Source: Pseudidiomarina salinarum
GTDB lineage: Bacteria; Pseudomonadota; Gammaproteobacteria; Enterobacterales; Alteromonadaceae
Reading direction: 5' to 3'
Length of the DNA stretch: 64,000 nt
Assembly (NCBI RefSeq): GCF_000753715.1
Contig: NZ_JPER01000003.1
Location: 218,283-282,282, forward strand
Every line of letters begins with the position of its first letter. Position 1 is the first letter of the stretch. Position numbers and translations under genes: made by a program. The notes below the pieces were generated by a model that saw nothing but the letters and a program-made list of their open reading frames with translations, did not search any database and had not been told where the DNA came from. Shown piece by piece: positions 55,362 to 64,000 of this stretch.

Positions 55362-56373
55362 TGATGAGCAGCAAACCGATAGTCAGGATTTTAGCTTTAC
55401 CGGACTGACGCCGGATCTTATCGCTAACGCCCTGGCGTCAGTAGGAGTGGATCCGGCCTCGGGTTTGCTGGCGTTAAATAGTTATGAAAATCGGGTGTAT
55501 CAGTTTGTCGCTGACGACGGTCGGCGCTATGTGGCCAAGTTCTACCGGCCAGCACGCTGGAGTGATGAGCAGATCCTGGAAGAGCATCGGTTTACCGCTG
55601 AGCTGGTTGCGGAAGAAGTGCCGGTAGTGACTCCTCTGGTGCTGGAACAACAAACGCTGCACCGCTATGGCGGTTACCGGTTTACGGTATTTCCCAGTAT
55701 TGGCGGGCGTGCCGTCGAGCCGGGTGACCTGGATCAGTTAGAGCGTATCGGCCGGCAAATCGGGCGGCTGCATGCCGTTGCCCGTACCGGAAGCTTTGTT
55801 CACCGGCCAACAGTTAACTATGATGAGTTTGTCACTGAATCGCTGAACACCTTGCGCGAGTCACCGCTGCTGCCGGATAATCTGCAGACCGCTTTCTGGG
55901 CCATTGCTGAACCCCTGGCTGAGCAGTTACGACAGGTTGATTTCAGCCCTTTTGATGTGCAACGCTTGCATGGCGACTGTCATCTTGCCAATATGCTGCT
56001 GCATGATGATCTGCTGACTTTTGTCGACTTTGATGACGCCCGCAGTGGCCCGGCGATTCAGGATTTATGGATGATGCTGGCGGGTGATGATCGGCAGGAA
56101 CGAACCCTGCAGTTGGATGCCCTGGTCAGTGGTTACGAAGAATTTTGTGAATTTGATAGCCGGCAGACAGTATTAATTGAACCCTTACGCAGTTTTCGCA
56201 TCATACACTACATGGCGTGGCTGGCACGGCGCTGGAATGATGTGGCGTTTCAACGGGCGTTCCCCTGGTTTGCCGAGCAGCGGTACTGGGAACAACAAGT
56301 GCTGACCCTGAAAGAACAATTTGCAGTGTTGCAGGAAGAGCCTATCGATCTGCAACCTAACTTTAATCGTTGA
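55354..56373 (+). CDS. srkA: Stress response kinase A (SrkA/YihE)
   Basis: A 339-residue aminoglycoside-phosphotransferase-fold protein kinase. Key motifs are YQFVADDGRRYVAKFYRP, the catalytic loop LHGDCHLANMLL and the metal site FVDFDDARSGP. E. coli SrkA protects from cell death under stress and is encoded next to dsbA, as here. I use ATG 55354 (MNDDEQQTDSQDF), which overlaps the end of ccoG; an earlier ATG at 55318 lies in the ccoG gene. Confidence 0.92.
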   Translation: MNDDEQQTDSQDFSFTGLTPDLIANALASVGVDPASGLLALNSYENRVYQFVADDGRRYVAKFYRPARWSDEQILEEHRFTAELVAEEVPVVTPLVLEQQTLHRYGGYRFTVFPSIGGRAVEPGDLDQLERIGRQIGRLHAVARTGSFVHRPTVNYDEFVTESLNTLRESPLLPDNLQTAFWAIAEPLAEQLRQVDFSPFDVQRLHGDCHLANMLLHDDLLTFVDFDDARSGPAIQDLWMMLAGDDRQERTLQLDALVSGYEEFCEFDSRQTVLIEPLRSFRIIHYMAWLARRWNDVAFQRAFPWFAEQRYWEQQVLTLKEQFAVLQEEPIDLQPNFNR

Positions 56374-56393
56374 TAGAAACTAGGAAGTAACCC

Positions 56394-56999
56394 ATGAAAA
56401 AGTTGTTTTTTGCTGTTTTGGCGTTAGTCATGTGGCCTGCTGCGGCACAGCAGTTCGAAGAAGGCGTACACTATGAAGTGATCGCTGAAACCGCCACCGA
56501 TAAGCCGGAAGTCCGTGAATATTTTTCATTCTTATGCAGTGCTTGTTACCGGTTTGAACCGGTCGCCAAGGCGCTGGCTACAGAGTATCCGGAAAATTTT
56601 GTCAAAAACCATGTGTCTTTTATCAACTACAAAGGCATGGGCATCAGCCTGTCGCGGGCGTACCTGGTGGCGCGCCAGTTAAACAAAGATGCAGAAATCA
56701 GCGACGCGATCTTTAAGCGCAACTTTATTGATAACAATATGATTGGCAGTAAAGAAGATCTGCAGGATATCTTTGCGGCGCATGGTATCCCACCGGAAGA
56801 ACTGGATAAGGCAATGAACAGCTTTTCGGTACGCGGCATGGCGAACAAAATGGATCGCAACGCCAGTAACCTGAGCGTGAATGCAACGCCGACCTTTATC
56901 GTTAATGGCAAATACAAAATGGATCCGGCGGGTTTCCGTGACAGCCAGGATTTCATCGGCGACTTCGTTAAACTTGCCGGTTACTTACTGGAAAAATAA
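56394..56999 (+). CDS. dsbA: Thiol:disulfide interchange protein DsbA, variant active site
   Basis: A 201-residue periplasmic thioredoxin-fold oxidase with a signal peptide (cleavage near MWPAAA). The DsbA layout is present: EYFSFLCSACYRFEP with Cys48 and Cys51, a helical insertion (GMGISLSRAYLVARQ) and the cis-Pro loop VNATPTFIVNGKY. The active site is CSAC, not the CPHC of E. coli DsbA. It follows srkA by 20 bases, as in Enterobacteria. It overlaps the opposing acyltransferase gene by 19 bases. Confidence 0.9.
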   Translation: MKKLFFAVLALVMWPAAAQQFEEGVHYEVIAETATDKPEVREYFSFLCSACYRFEPVAKALATEYPENFVKNHVSFINYKGMGISLSRAYLVARQLNKDAEISDAIFKRNFIDNNMIGSKEDLQDIFAAHGIPPEELDKAMNSFSVRGMANKMDRNASNLSVNATPTFIVNGKYKMDPAGFRDSQDFIGDFVKLAGYLLEK

Positions 57000-57919
57000 C
57001 CCACAGTGACGGTGGGCGGCTGCCCGGCTTGTTCGAGTAAGCCGCCCATGATTTTGTCCTTACGATGCCAGCGGCTGTTCAGCCAGTTCTGAAAATGGGT
57101 TTTAAATAACGCATCTTCAAAATAACTACCAATCAGATCCTCTGTGACCGGTAGTGTTTCCACATTGACATAAACATCCCGTAATTGTCCGCTAAGCAAC
57201 GCCCACACGGTAGACTTACTGCTGTGCGGGTAAGCGATAGTAATATCCAGGATGGCGTCGAACTGGTGCCCCATGGTTTGCAGGGTAAAAGCAGTGCCGC
57301 CGGCCTTCGGCGGGAGCAGGTGCTGAAACGCGCTGTTCTTGCGCTGGTGTTTTTCCACGGTGAAGCGGGTGCCTTCACAGAAGTTGATAACGGTCGTTGG
57401 TATATGCCGGAATTTTTCACATTTCTTCTGGGTCGTGGCAATGTCTTTGCCCTGTAGGTTCGGATTACGGGCGATTTGTGCCCGCGAATAGCGCTTCATA
57501 AAAGGCATATCCAGAGTCCAGCAGCCCAGTCCGATAACCGGTACCCAGAACAACTCCTGTTTCAGAAAAAATCGCGGCATCGGCATATTGCGACTGGCCA
57601 GATGCATGAGGACCGGAATATCAACCCAGCTCTGATGATTACAGAGGATCATGTACCAGCGATCGCGGTGCAGTTCACTGTCCCCTTCGATATGCCAGCG
57701 TACCGGCTGGGTGAGGCCGAATAGCATCGACATGGCATAACCCCAGAGCCGGAACACACTGTTCGCCAGGGTCGACAGCATTCGTTGCACGGCGGGAACA
57801 GGCAGCAGCAGTTTAGGTAGTCCGATTAAAATAATAAGGCAGCCGATAATGGCGGTGATGATAGCGGCGAAGCTGAAGTTGATCACCACCTTAAGAGGCA
57901 GCAGCACCGTGGTTAACAT
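56981..57919 (-). CDS. yihG: 1-acyl-sn-glycerol-3-phosphate acyltransferase family protein (YihG-like)
   Basis: A 312-residue membrane acyltransferase: an N-terminal hydrophobic segment, the catalytic LCNHQSWVD (HxxxxD) motif and the substrate motif FCEGTRFT. This fits PlsC-type YihG, an alternative lysophosphatidic acid acyltransferase. I use ATG 57919 (MLTTVLLPLKVV); an upstream open frame to 57997 lies in the promoter gap. In E. coli yihG is also a neighbour of srkA-dsbA, which supports orthology. Confidence 0.88.
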   Translation of the reverse strand: MLTTVLLPLKVVINFSFAAIITAIIGCLIILIGLPKLLLPVPAVQRMLSTLANSVFRLWGYAMSMLFGLTQPVRWHIEGDSELHRDRWYMILCNHQSWVDIPVLMHLASRNMPMPRFFLKQELFWVPVIGLGCWTLDMPFMKRYSRAQIARNPNLQGKDIATTQKKCEKFRHIPTTVINFCEGTRFTVEKHQRKNSAFQHLLPPKAGGTAFTLQTMGHQFDAILDITIAYPHSSKSTVWALLSGQLRDVYVNVETLPVTEDLIGSYFEDALFKTHFQNWLNSRWHRKDKIMGGLLEQAGQPPTVTVGYFSSK

Positions 57920-58006
57920 AAGGAAGCCCCTGTAGTCCGACCTGGATTTCTTATGATACGCAAAAGTAAACGACTTGCCAGCAGCAGAAAAAACCACTAA
58001 ATTATA

Positions 58007-58022
58007 CTGTATGTTTATACAG
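58007..58022 (+). promoter_or_regulatory. LexA (SOS) box of the imu operon
   Basis: CTGT-ATGTTTAT-ACAG is a full match to CTGT-N8-ACAG, with outer bases TA and TA extending it to TACTGT...ACAGTA, as in E. coli. It is 19 bases before the imuA ATG, so LexA would block transcription until DNA damage. Confidence 0.93.
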
Positions 58023-58041
58023 TAGTTGGTGAGGTGGTTTT

Positions 58042-58737
58042 ATGGCTCAGCCATTGCAAAAGTTGCAGAACTTGCAAGAGTTAGTCAGCAAAGGGTGGGT
58101 CTGGCAAGGACAACAGGCTCCACTCCACAAACAGGCGAGTGACTTTATTGATAGCGGCTGGCCTGAACTCAATGAGGCGCTGGGCGGTGGCTGGCTGCGC
58201 GGCAGTGTGAATGAATTGCAGATCGAGCGGCCTTTCAGTGGCGAGCTGGCGCTGCTGTTGCCGGTACTGCGACAGCAACGCCAGCCTGTGGTCTGGTTGA
58301 ACCCCCCGGCCGAACTTTATGCACCAGGCTTGCAGCACCAGCAGCTCACTGGTACGCAGCTGCTTATCCGTGAAAGCGACACCCTGCGCGCGGTCTGGGC
58401 CCTGGAACAGTGTCTGCAGGCCGGCGGCCAGGTGGGTCTGATCATTGCCTGGCTACCTGATTTGTCGGCACCTTTAGTGCGGCGGCTGCAGCAATGTGCC
58501 GAGCGGCATCAGCAACTGGTTTTTATTATGGCCGGAGCTATGGCCGGAACTATGGCCAGAGCCCAGCCCCAGATTGAGGCCAGAGCTTATGTGAACCGGT
58601 TGCAGGTATGGCGCGACGGTGACTTTCAGATCCGCATTCTGAAGCGGCGCTATGGCTGGCCACTGCCGCCATTTCCCTGTGCGATAGATCAGTATTTGCC
58701 CACCCGGCGGCGTAGCCAGGCAAAAGTGCTCGCATGA
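58042..58737 (+). CDS. imuA: Translesion synthesis accessory protein ImuA
   Basis: A 231-residue RecA-like protein without conserved strand-exchange residues, typical of the SulA-like ImuA group: SGWPELNEALGGGWLRGSVNELQIERPFSGELAL and a C-terminal RILKRRYGWPLPPF. ImuA, ImuB and DnaE2 form a mutasome that copies damaged DNA with errors. ATG 58042 follows GGTGAGGTGG. It overlaps imuB by an ATGA. Confidence 0.92.
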   Translation: MAQPLQKLQNLQELVSKGWVWQGQQAPLHKQASDFIDSGWPELNEALGGGWLRGSVNELQIERPFSGELALLLPVLRQQRQPVVWLNPPAELYAPGLQHQQLTGTQLLIRESDTLRAVWALEQCLQAGGQVGLIIAWLPDLSAPLVRRLQQCAERHQQLVFIMAGAMAGTMARAQPQIEARAYVNRLQVWRDGDFQIRILKRRYGWPLPPFPCAIDQYLPTRRRSQAKVLA

Positions 58738-60206
58738 CCAGTAAGATCACGCCGCCAGCCACCAATGGCTGGCTGTACCTGCATGCTTCGCAGTTGCTGA
58801 TCGATTACCAGTCGGCACTGCAAAGTGCTGAGCAGCAGCAACAGCCTCAGGCGCTGGCGCAGAACGCCGGGCCGGGTAAGCGCTATCTGGTGCAGGCCAA
58901 CCAGGCCGCACTGGATGCCGGGGTTAGTGTGGGTATGGCTGAAGTCACCGCCACCACCCTGGTACCCGCACTGCAGTTGCGTGACTATCAGAGCTGGCGC
59001 GAGCAGCAGATCCTGCAACAATTAGCTCAGGTGATTTATCAGGATGTGGCGCAGATTGCCTTATACCCACCTCAGGGATTGCTTTTTGAAGTGCGTAGTT
59101 TATTGCGGCTTTATGGCGGCTACGAAGGGTTGCAACAGCGTTTGCAGCAACGACTGCAGGACTGGCCGGTGCGGCTGGCGCTGGCCAGCGGTTATAGTCC
59201 GCTGAGTGCGCGGTTGCTGGCCGAGGCCGGTCAAGCTGGTCTGTGCAGCGATCCACAACGGGTATCCGCGGCGTTACAGCAGTTGCCAATCACTGCCAGT
59301 AAACTGCCAGCAGCACAAATCAAGCGGCTACAGGAGGTAGGTCTGGATTCTGTCGGCGCCCTGCTGAGCCGGCCTGCCGCTGAACTGGGCGCCCGTTTCG
59401 GCAAGGCGGTGACTTTATATCTGGCCGAGTTGCGTGGCGATTACTTGCCGCCGCAGCACTATTTCCGGCCTCCGGCGCGTTTTTACCAGCGACTGGACTT
59501 ACTCAGTGAAGTGAGCAACTGGCCGCAGCTCTTATTCCCGTTGAAACGCTTGTTGCAGCAGTTGGAAGTGTTTTTGCAAATTCGCCAGCTGAGCCTGCGC
59601 GGCTTGACGCTACAGGCCTATCACCGGGATCGCCCGCCAACCAAGGTGCGGGTTAACTTTGCCCATGCGGTGTGGCAGCAACAGGATCTGCTGAACTTAT
59701 GCCAGTTGCAGTTAGAGAACTATAAGCTTACGCATCCCGCGCTTGAACTAAGTGTGCAGGCCGGTGCGCTGGAACCGCGAACCGCTACTGCTGGCACGTT
59801 AATTCACGGTGACCCGGATAGCGATGATCACGCCACCACCGCCGCGCGGCCACTGGGTGAGCTGGTCAGCCGCTTACAGGCGCGGCTGGGTGCTGCTGCG
59901 GTGCAGGTTCCTATGCCGGTAACCGACTGGCGGCCGGAACGCGCCCATCAGTGTCAGCCCTGGCGCGAGCAGCAAGCGTCGGCCGGTACAGCTTCCCTGC
60001 CCCGGCCGTTATGGCTGCTGCCTGAGCCGCAGGCTACCGAATCGAAACACTGGCAGTTGCAATGGGGTCCGGAGCGGATTAGCAGCGGCTGGTGGGATGA
60101 TCAGGCGGTGCAGCGCGACTATTTCATTGCCCTTGATGAGCACCAGCGGCAGGGTTGGATTTATCAGTCAGAGTATGGATGGTTTTTACATGGCTGGTTC
60201 ACCTGA
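58734..60206 (+). CDS. imuB: Y-family polymerase-like protein ImuB
   Basis: A 490-residue Y-family protein. Typical segments are ARFGKAVTLYLAELRG and PPARFYQRLDLLSEVSNW, while the N-terminal catalytic motif of active polymerases (a D-x-D) is absent (LYLHASQLLIDYQSAL), as in known ImuB, which acts as an adaptor. The 5' end overlaps imuA (ATGA) and the 3' end overlaps dnaE2 by 17 bases. Confidence 0.92.
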   Translation: MTSKITPPATNGWLYLHASQLLIDYQSALQSAEQQQQPQALAQNAGPGKRYLVQANQAALDAGVSVGMAEVTATTLVPALQLRDYQSWREQQILQQLAQVIYQDVAQIALYPPQGLLFEVRSLLRLYGGYEGLQQRLQQRLQDWPVRLALASGYSPLSARLLAEAGQAGLCSDPQRVSAALQQLPITASKLPAAQIKRLQEVGLDSVGALLSRPAAELGARFGKAVTLYLAELRGDYLPPQHYFRPPARFYQRLDLLSEVSNWPQLLFPLKRLLQQLEVFLQIRQLSLRGLTLQAYHRDRPPTKVRVNFAHAVWQQQDLLNLCQLQLENYKLTHPALELSVQAGALEPRTATAGTLIHGDPDSDDHATTAARPLGELVSRLQARLGAAAVQVPMPVTDWRPERAHQCQPWREQQASAGTASLPRPLWLLPEPQATESKHWQLQWGPERISSGWWDDQAVQRDYFIALDEHQRQGWIYQSEYGWFLHGWFT

Positions 60207-63200
60207 TTTGGCGGCTATGCCCGCCCCTGTTGCCCTGCACTGTCTGAGTAATTACAGCTTTCTGCGGGGCGGCTCTCACCCGCACGAACTGATCGCACAG
60301 GCGCAGCAACTGGGCTATCAGGCGCTGGCGATCACCGATGAGTGCTCCATGGCCGGCGTGGTGAAAGCCTATCTGGCAGCCCGGGATAGCAGCCTGAAGT
60401 TGTTAATTGGCAGTGAGTTCAAGGTGCCTGAACTGGGCACGGTGATTTTGCTGGCCACCAACCGCAGCGGCTATGGCCAGTTATGTCGGTTAATTACCAC
60501 GGCTCGCGGGCGCAGCAAGAAAGGCCACTATGAGGTGACCGCAGCCGACTTTATGGCGCAGCTGGATAACTGTCTGCTGTACTGGCGTCCGCAGGATGAC
60601 AAGGCCGTTGCGGACTATGGCCAGGCGTTGTCAGCAGCTTTCCCGCAGCGCTGCTGGTTAGCCTACAGTCGTCACTATCTGGCGGATGATGCCGCTAAAT
60701 ACCGGGCCTATCAGCGCTATCAGCAGCAAACTGGACTGCCGGTGCTGGCTGCCTGTGAAGTCTATTATCACAGCGCCGGTCGCCAGCCGCTGCATGACCT
60801 GCTGACGGCAATCCGCCAACAGCAACCGCTAACCGAAGTGGTATCGACCTTACTGCCGAATCAGGAATACCGGCTGCGCAGTCCGGCTGAATTACAGCAA
60901 TGCTACCCCGCCGACTGGCTGACCGCCGCGGCGGACATTGCCGATCGCTGTGACTTTTGTCTGAGCGAACTTTGTTATGAGTACCCCGCTGAACTGGTCC
61001 CTCCTGGCAGAACTGCCACGGATTATTTGTGTGAACTGACCTACCAGGGCGCGGCGCAGCGTTTTCCCAATGGTTTGACTGCCGCAGTGCGGGAGAAGCT
61101 CGAAAAAGAACTGAAACTGATAGCGCAGCTGCGTTACGAGTATTTCTTTCTGACTATTCAGGATCTGGTGCAGTTTGCGCAACAGCGCGGCATCTTATAC
61201 CAGGGCCGTGGCTCGGCGGCGAACTCAGTGGTGTGCTATTGCCTGCAGATTACCGCGGTGAATCCGGACCAAATCGATGTGCTGTTTGAGCGTTTCATTT
61301 CGGTAGAGCGGGATGAGCCACCGGATATCGATGTGGACTTTGAACACGAGCGCCGGGAAGAGATTATTCAGTATATTTACCGGAAATATAGTCGTGACCG
61401 GGCAGCGCTGGCGGCAACGGTAATTTGCTACCGGCTGCGTAGTGCGCTGCGAGATGCCGGTAAGGCACTGGGTTTCAGCGAGCAGGAACTGAGTCATTAC
61501 CTGCGGCATATTGATCGCCGTGACAGCGAAACCAGCTGGCAGGCGCAGTTGCAGCAACAGGTGCCGGGGCTGACCGGCACCCCACGCGGCCGCTGGCTGC
61601 TGGAGCTGACCGACCAGTTACGGGGCTTCCCCCGCCATTTGTCCCAGCATGTGGGTGGTTTTGTGATTGCGGCCGGGTCGCTGGCTGAACTGGTGCCGGT
61701 GGAAAATGCCAGTATGCCGGAGCGCACGGTGATCCAGTGGGACAAAGATGACCTTGAGACTTTACGGCTGATCAAGGTGGATGTGCTGGCGCTGGGGATG
61801 CTCACGGCATTGCGGAAAATGTTCGCGCTGGTACGACAGCATCATCAGCTGGACTGGGATCTCGCCACCATACCCACCGAAGATCCTAAGGTCTATCAGA
61901 TGCTGCAGCGCGCCGATTCGGTTGGGGTGTTTCAGATTGAATCCCGGGCGCAGATGAATATGCTGCCGCGACTGAAACCTGCCACCTTTTATGACCTGGT
62001 AGTGCAAATTGCTATTGTGCGCCCCGGGCCTATTCAGGGCGACATGGTTCATCCTTATCTGCGCCGCCGTGCCGGTGAGGAGCCGGTCGATTTTCCCAGT
62101 CCGGAAGTGCGCCAGGTACTTGAACGCACCCTCGGGGTCCCGATTTTTCAGGAACAGGTAATCAAACTGGCCATGGTGGCGGCCGGTTTCAGCGGTGGTG
62201 AGGCGGATCAACTACGGCGCGCTATGGCCAACTGGCACAGCAGTGGTGAACTGGCGCAGTTTGAAGCGCGGCTGATCGACGGCATGCAAAAACGGGGGTA
62301 TGACGCCGAGTTTGCCCGGCGTATCTACCAGCAAATTTGTGGTTTCGGTGAGTATGGTTTTCCGGAGTCACACTCTGCCAGCTTTGCAAACCTGGCTTAT
62401 GCCTCAGCCTGGATGAAGTGTCACTATCCGGCGGCTTTCTATTGTGGCCTGCTGAACAGTCTGCCGATGGGGTTCTATTCGGCAGATCAACTGGTGCAGG
62501 ATGCGCGGCGGCATCATGTGGTGGTACTGCCGCCCGACATCCAGCACAGTGACTGGCATCATCAGTTAGTGCCAATGCAAGGGCAGCTTGCTATTCAGTT
62601 GGGGCTGCGGCTGATCCGGGGGCTGCCGGAAAAGGTTATGGCACCGATCCTACAACAGCGCCCGGCCGGCGGTTTCTCATCCCAGCAGCAATTACGCGAG
62701 TTCGGGCTTCCGGCTACGGAGCTGCAACGGCTGGCGGCGGCGGATGTGTTATCGAATCTGAGTGGTCATCGCTATCAGAGCCAGTGGCAGAGTCTGGCCC
62801 TGCAAGAGGAGCAGTTGCCCTTGTTTGCTCAGGAGCAAGCGCAACAGCAGGACGAAGCAACGGAGCTGGCACCGCCCCGTGAGTTTGTTGATATTGCCGC
62901 CGACTATCGCACCACAGGTTTGTCCCTGCGGCGGCACCCGCTGGCGTTGCTACGGGAACAAGGCGGGCTCAGCGGTTGCAAGACGGCGACGGAGTTGCGC
63001 GGGTGCCGGCATCAACAGGTGGTTCAGGTAGCGGGCCTGGTTACCTGCCGGCAACGACCGGGAACCGCCAGTGGCGTGACTTTTATTACCCTTGAGGATG
63101 AAACTGGGCTGGTGAACGTGGTGATCTGGCAGACCACTGCGCGGCAGTTCCGCAAGCCGTATCTGACCGCGCGCCTGCTAAAGGTACGTGGAATCGTCGA

Positions 63201-63306
63201 AATTCACGGTGAGGTGATGCATGTGATCGCCGGTAAGTTATTTGACGAAAGTGAACAGTTGGCGCGTCTGGGGATGCGCACCAACCGTTCCCGGGATTTT
63301 CATTAA
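60190..63306 (+). CDS. dnaE2: Error-prone DNA polymerase DnaE2 (ImuC)
   Basis: The 1038-residue protein is a C-family polymerase: PHP domain (ALHCLSNYSFLRGGSHPHEL), palm with PDIDVDFEHERREEI (three catalytic Asp) and a C-terminal OB-fold (FITLEDETGLVNVVIW). The length fits DnaE2 rather than DnaE1 (about 1160). I use ATG 60190; ATG 60217 is also possible because it lies just after the imuB stop. It is the last gene of the SOS-inducible operon and ends 4 bases before the opposing yrdA. Confidence 0.95.
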   Translation: MAGSPDLAAMPAPVALHCLSNYSFLRGGSHPHELIAQAQQLGYQALAITDECSMAGVVKAYLAARDSSLKLLIGSEFKVPELGTVILLATNRSGYGQLCRLITTARGRSKKGHYEVTAADFMAQLDNCLLYWRPQDDKAVADYGQALSAAFPQRCWLAYSRHYLADDAAKYRAYQRYQQQTGLPVLAACEVYYHSAGRQPLHDLLTAIRQQQPLTEVVSTLLPNQEYRLRSPAELQQCYPADWLTAAADIADRCDFCLSELCYEYPAELVPPGRTATDYLCELTYQGAAQRFPNGLTAAVREKLEKELKLIAQLRYEYFFLTIQDLVQFAQQRGILYQGRGSAANSVVCYCLQITAVNPDQIDVLFERFISVERDEPPDIDVDFEHERREEIIQYIYRKYSRDRAALAATVICYRLRSALRDAGKALGFSEQELSHYLRHIDRRDSETSWQAQLQQQVPGLTGTPRGRWLLELTDQLRGFPRHLSQHVGGFVIAAGSLAELVPVENASMPERTVIQWDKDDLETLRLIKVDVLALGMLTALRKMFALVRQHHQLDWDLATIPTEDPKVYQMLQRADSVGVFQIESRAQMNMLPRLKPATFYDLVVQIAIVRPGPIQGDMVHPYLRRRAGEEPVDFPSPEVRQVLERTLGVPIFQEQVIKLAMVAAGFSGGEADQLRRAMANWHSSGELAQFEARLIDGMQKRGYDAEFARRIYQQICGFGEYGFPESHSASFANLAYASAWMKCHYPAAFYCGLLNSLPMGFYSADQLVQDARRHHVVVLPPDIQHSDWHHQLVPMQGQLAIQLGLRLIRGLPEKVMAPILQQRPAGGFSSQQQLREFGLPATELQRLAAADVLSNLSGHRYQSQWQSLALQEEQLPLFAQEQAQQQDEATELAPPREFVDIAADYRTTGLSLRRHPLALLREQGGLSGCKTATELRGCRHQQVVQVAGLVTCRQRPGTASGVTFITLEDETGLVNVVIWQTTARQFRKPYLTARLLKVRGIVEIHGEVMHVIAGKLFDESEQLARLGMRTNRSRDFH

Positions 63307-63310
63307 GCGG

Positions 63311-63859
63311 TTATACCGGCGAGACGTTCAGCCCGTAGTCATCTTTCAGTTCGACATAATTCGCGGCTGATTCGGGCAGAAAGTCCAGTTCCTGCTGGCT
63401 CAGTCGCCGCAGCTCCTTGACCGGACTGCCAACATACAGATAGCCGCTGCGCAGCACTTTGCCTGGCGGAATTAAGCTGCCGGCGCCGATAATCACATCG
63501 TCTTCAACCACCACGCCGTCCATAATCACTGCGCCCATGCCGATGAGTACCCGGCTGCCAATCTTACAGCCGTGCAACATGACCTGATGGCCAACAGTGA
63601 CTTCATCCCCAATATGTACCGGATGCCCTTCGGGGTTACGGTCACTGACCCGGCTGACATGAATCGTGCAGTTATCCTGGATATTGGTGCGCTTGCCGAT
63701 GCGGATATGGTTCACATCGCCGCGGGCGGCAACCAAAGGCCAGACGCTGCTGTGTTCGCCAATTTCAACATCACCAACAATAACCGCGCTGGGATCAATA
63801 TAAACATGTTCTCCGAATCGGGGCTCGATGCCACGATAACTACGAATATCCCCACTCAT
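63311..63859 (-). CDS. yrdA: Gamma-carbonic-anhydrase-like hexapeptide protein (YrdA)
   Basis: A 182-residue left-handed beta-helix protein. It opens with MSGDIRSYRGIEPRFGEHVYID, and the metal-binding histidines appear as CTIHVS and TVGHQVMLHGC, with RGDVNHIRIG before. This fits YrdA/PaaY-type gamma-carbonic anhydrases, which bind zinc or iron at the trimer interface; enzyme activity in this group is uncertain. It converges with dnaE2. Confidence 0.92.
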   Translation of the reverse strand: MSGDIRSYRGIEPRFGEHVYIDPSAVIVGDVEIGEHSSVWPLVAARGDVNHIRIGKRTNIQDNCTIHVSRVSDRNPEGHPVHIGDEVTVGHQVMLHGCKIGSRVLIGMGAVIMDGVVVEDDVIIGAGSLIPPGKVLRSGYLYVGSPVKELRRLSQQELDFLPESAANYVELKDDYGLNVSPV

Positions 63860-64000
63860 GACTGAATCCTCTTAATTTTGTTGTCTTTTTGATCTGTTAC
63901 CCATCAACCTAAAAGCCTAGCAGAAAGCCGTAATGCTGGCGAATTATACGCTCTGTGCAGATTTCCTACAGCCTTTGTTCAGAAACGCAGCAGTCGGCAA
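63860..64000. other. Intergenic end of window
   Basis: The last 141 bases hold no gene I can support on either strand. It contains the yrdA leader and a T-rich stretch (TTAATTTTGTTGTCTTTTTG at 63872-63891); nothing else is recognisable. Confidence 0.5.

Noticed and set aside
60097..60189. Longer start for dnaE2 inside imuB
   Set aside because: The extra N-terminal residues do not resemble the PHP domain; ATG 60190 or 60217 fits better.

Overview
The window is one continuous, densely coding stretch of a gammaproteobacterial chromosome at moderate GC. It carries no insertion sequences, prophage, tRNA, rRNA or CRISPR that I can see. The order mnmG-rsmG-parA-parB-atpIBEFHAGDC-glmU-glmS is the classic origin-proximal block of Gammaproteobacteria. 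TonB-dependent uptake, OxyR/AhpC/AhpD, an ImuA-ImuB-DnaE2 cassette and CcoG suggest a free-living aerobic, probably marine, Alteromonadales-like organism. The order-level placement is inference only.

Layout: 1-13526 is core machinery (tRNA and rRNA modification, chromosome partitioning, F1Fo ATP synthase, UDP-GlcNAc synthesis). 13554-19309 holds an SLC13-type transporter with an acidic linker, an unrecognised secreted protein with three ~86-residue repeats, a PhzF-like enzyme, a cytochrome c'-like protein and a flavin reductase. 19557-23286 holds a Nudix enzyme, a tight four-gene operon (two unknown proteins, an APC permease, a DksA/TraR zinc-finger protein) and a membrane protein/XRE regulator pair. 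23475-34592 is mixed housekeeping: a ClsC-like phospholipase D, Old Yellow Enzyme, ATP-grasp, saccharopine-dehydrogenase-like reductase, outer-membrane barrel, patatin, YjdM, ChaC, YdbS/YdbT PH-domain pair and a DJ-1/PfpI protein.

34688-38111 appears to be a self-contained sigma-54 circuit. A histidine kinase and an NtrC-type activator with an intact GAFTGA loop lie divergent to a small secreted DUF4168-like protein. That gene is preceded by a full-match -24/-12 promoter, and an inverted repeat sits about 100 bp upstream at enhancer distance. 38089-41287 pairs a PQQ-dependent aldose dehydrogenase (YliI) with a TonB receptor closely resembling E. coli YncD/PqqU, so cofactor use and cofactor import sit in one transcription unit. 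41374-43593 is an oxyR / ahpC-ahpD peroxide module with a hairpin terminator between ahpC and ahpD.

45033-53779 is the most unusual region: a Ser/Thr kinase with one membrane segment and a long TPR tail, an FHA-GAF protein, a NarL-type kinase/regulator pair and a secreted protein of unknown family, all on one strand, downstream of a secreted subtilase with SLH-like C-terminal segments. 53946-57919 holds ccoG, srkA, dsbA (with a CSAC active site) and yihG. 58042-63306 is a LexA-box-controlled imuA-imuB-dnaE2 mutagenesis operon, followed by a gamma-carbonic-anhydrase-like yrdA. No intergenic gap exceeds about 250 bp.
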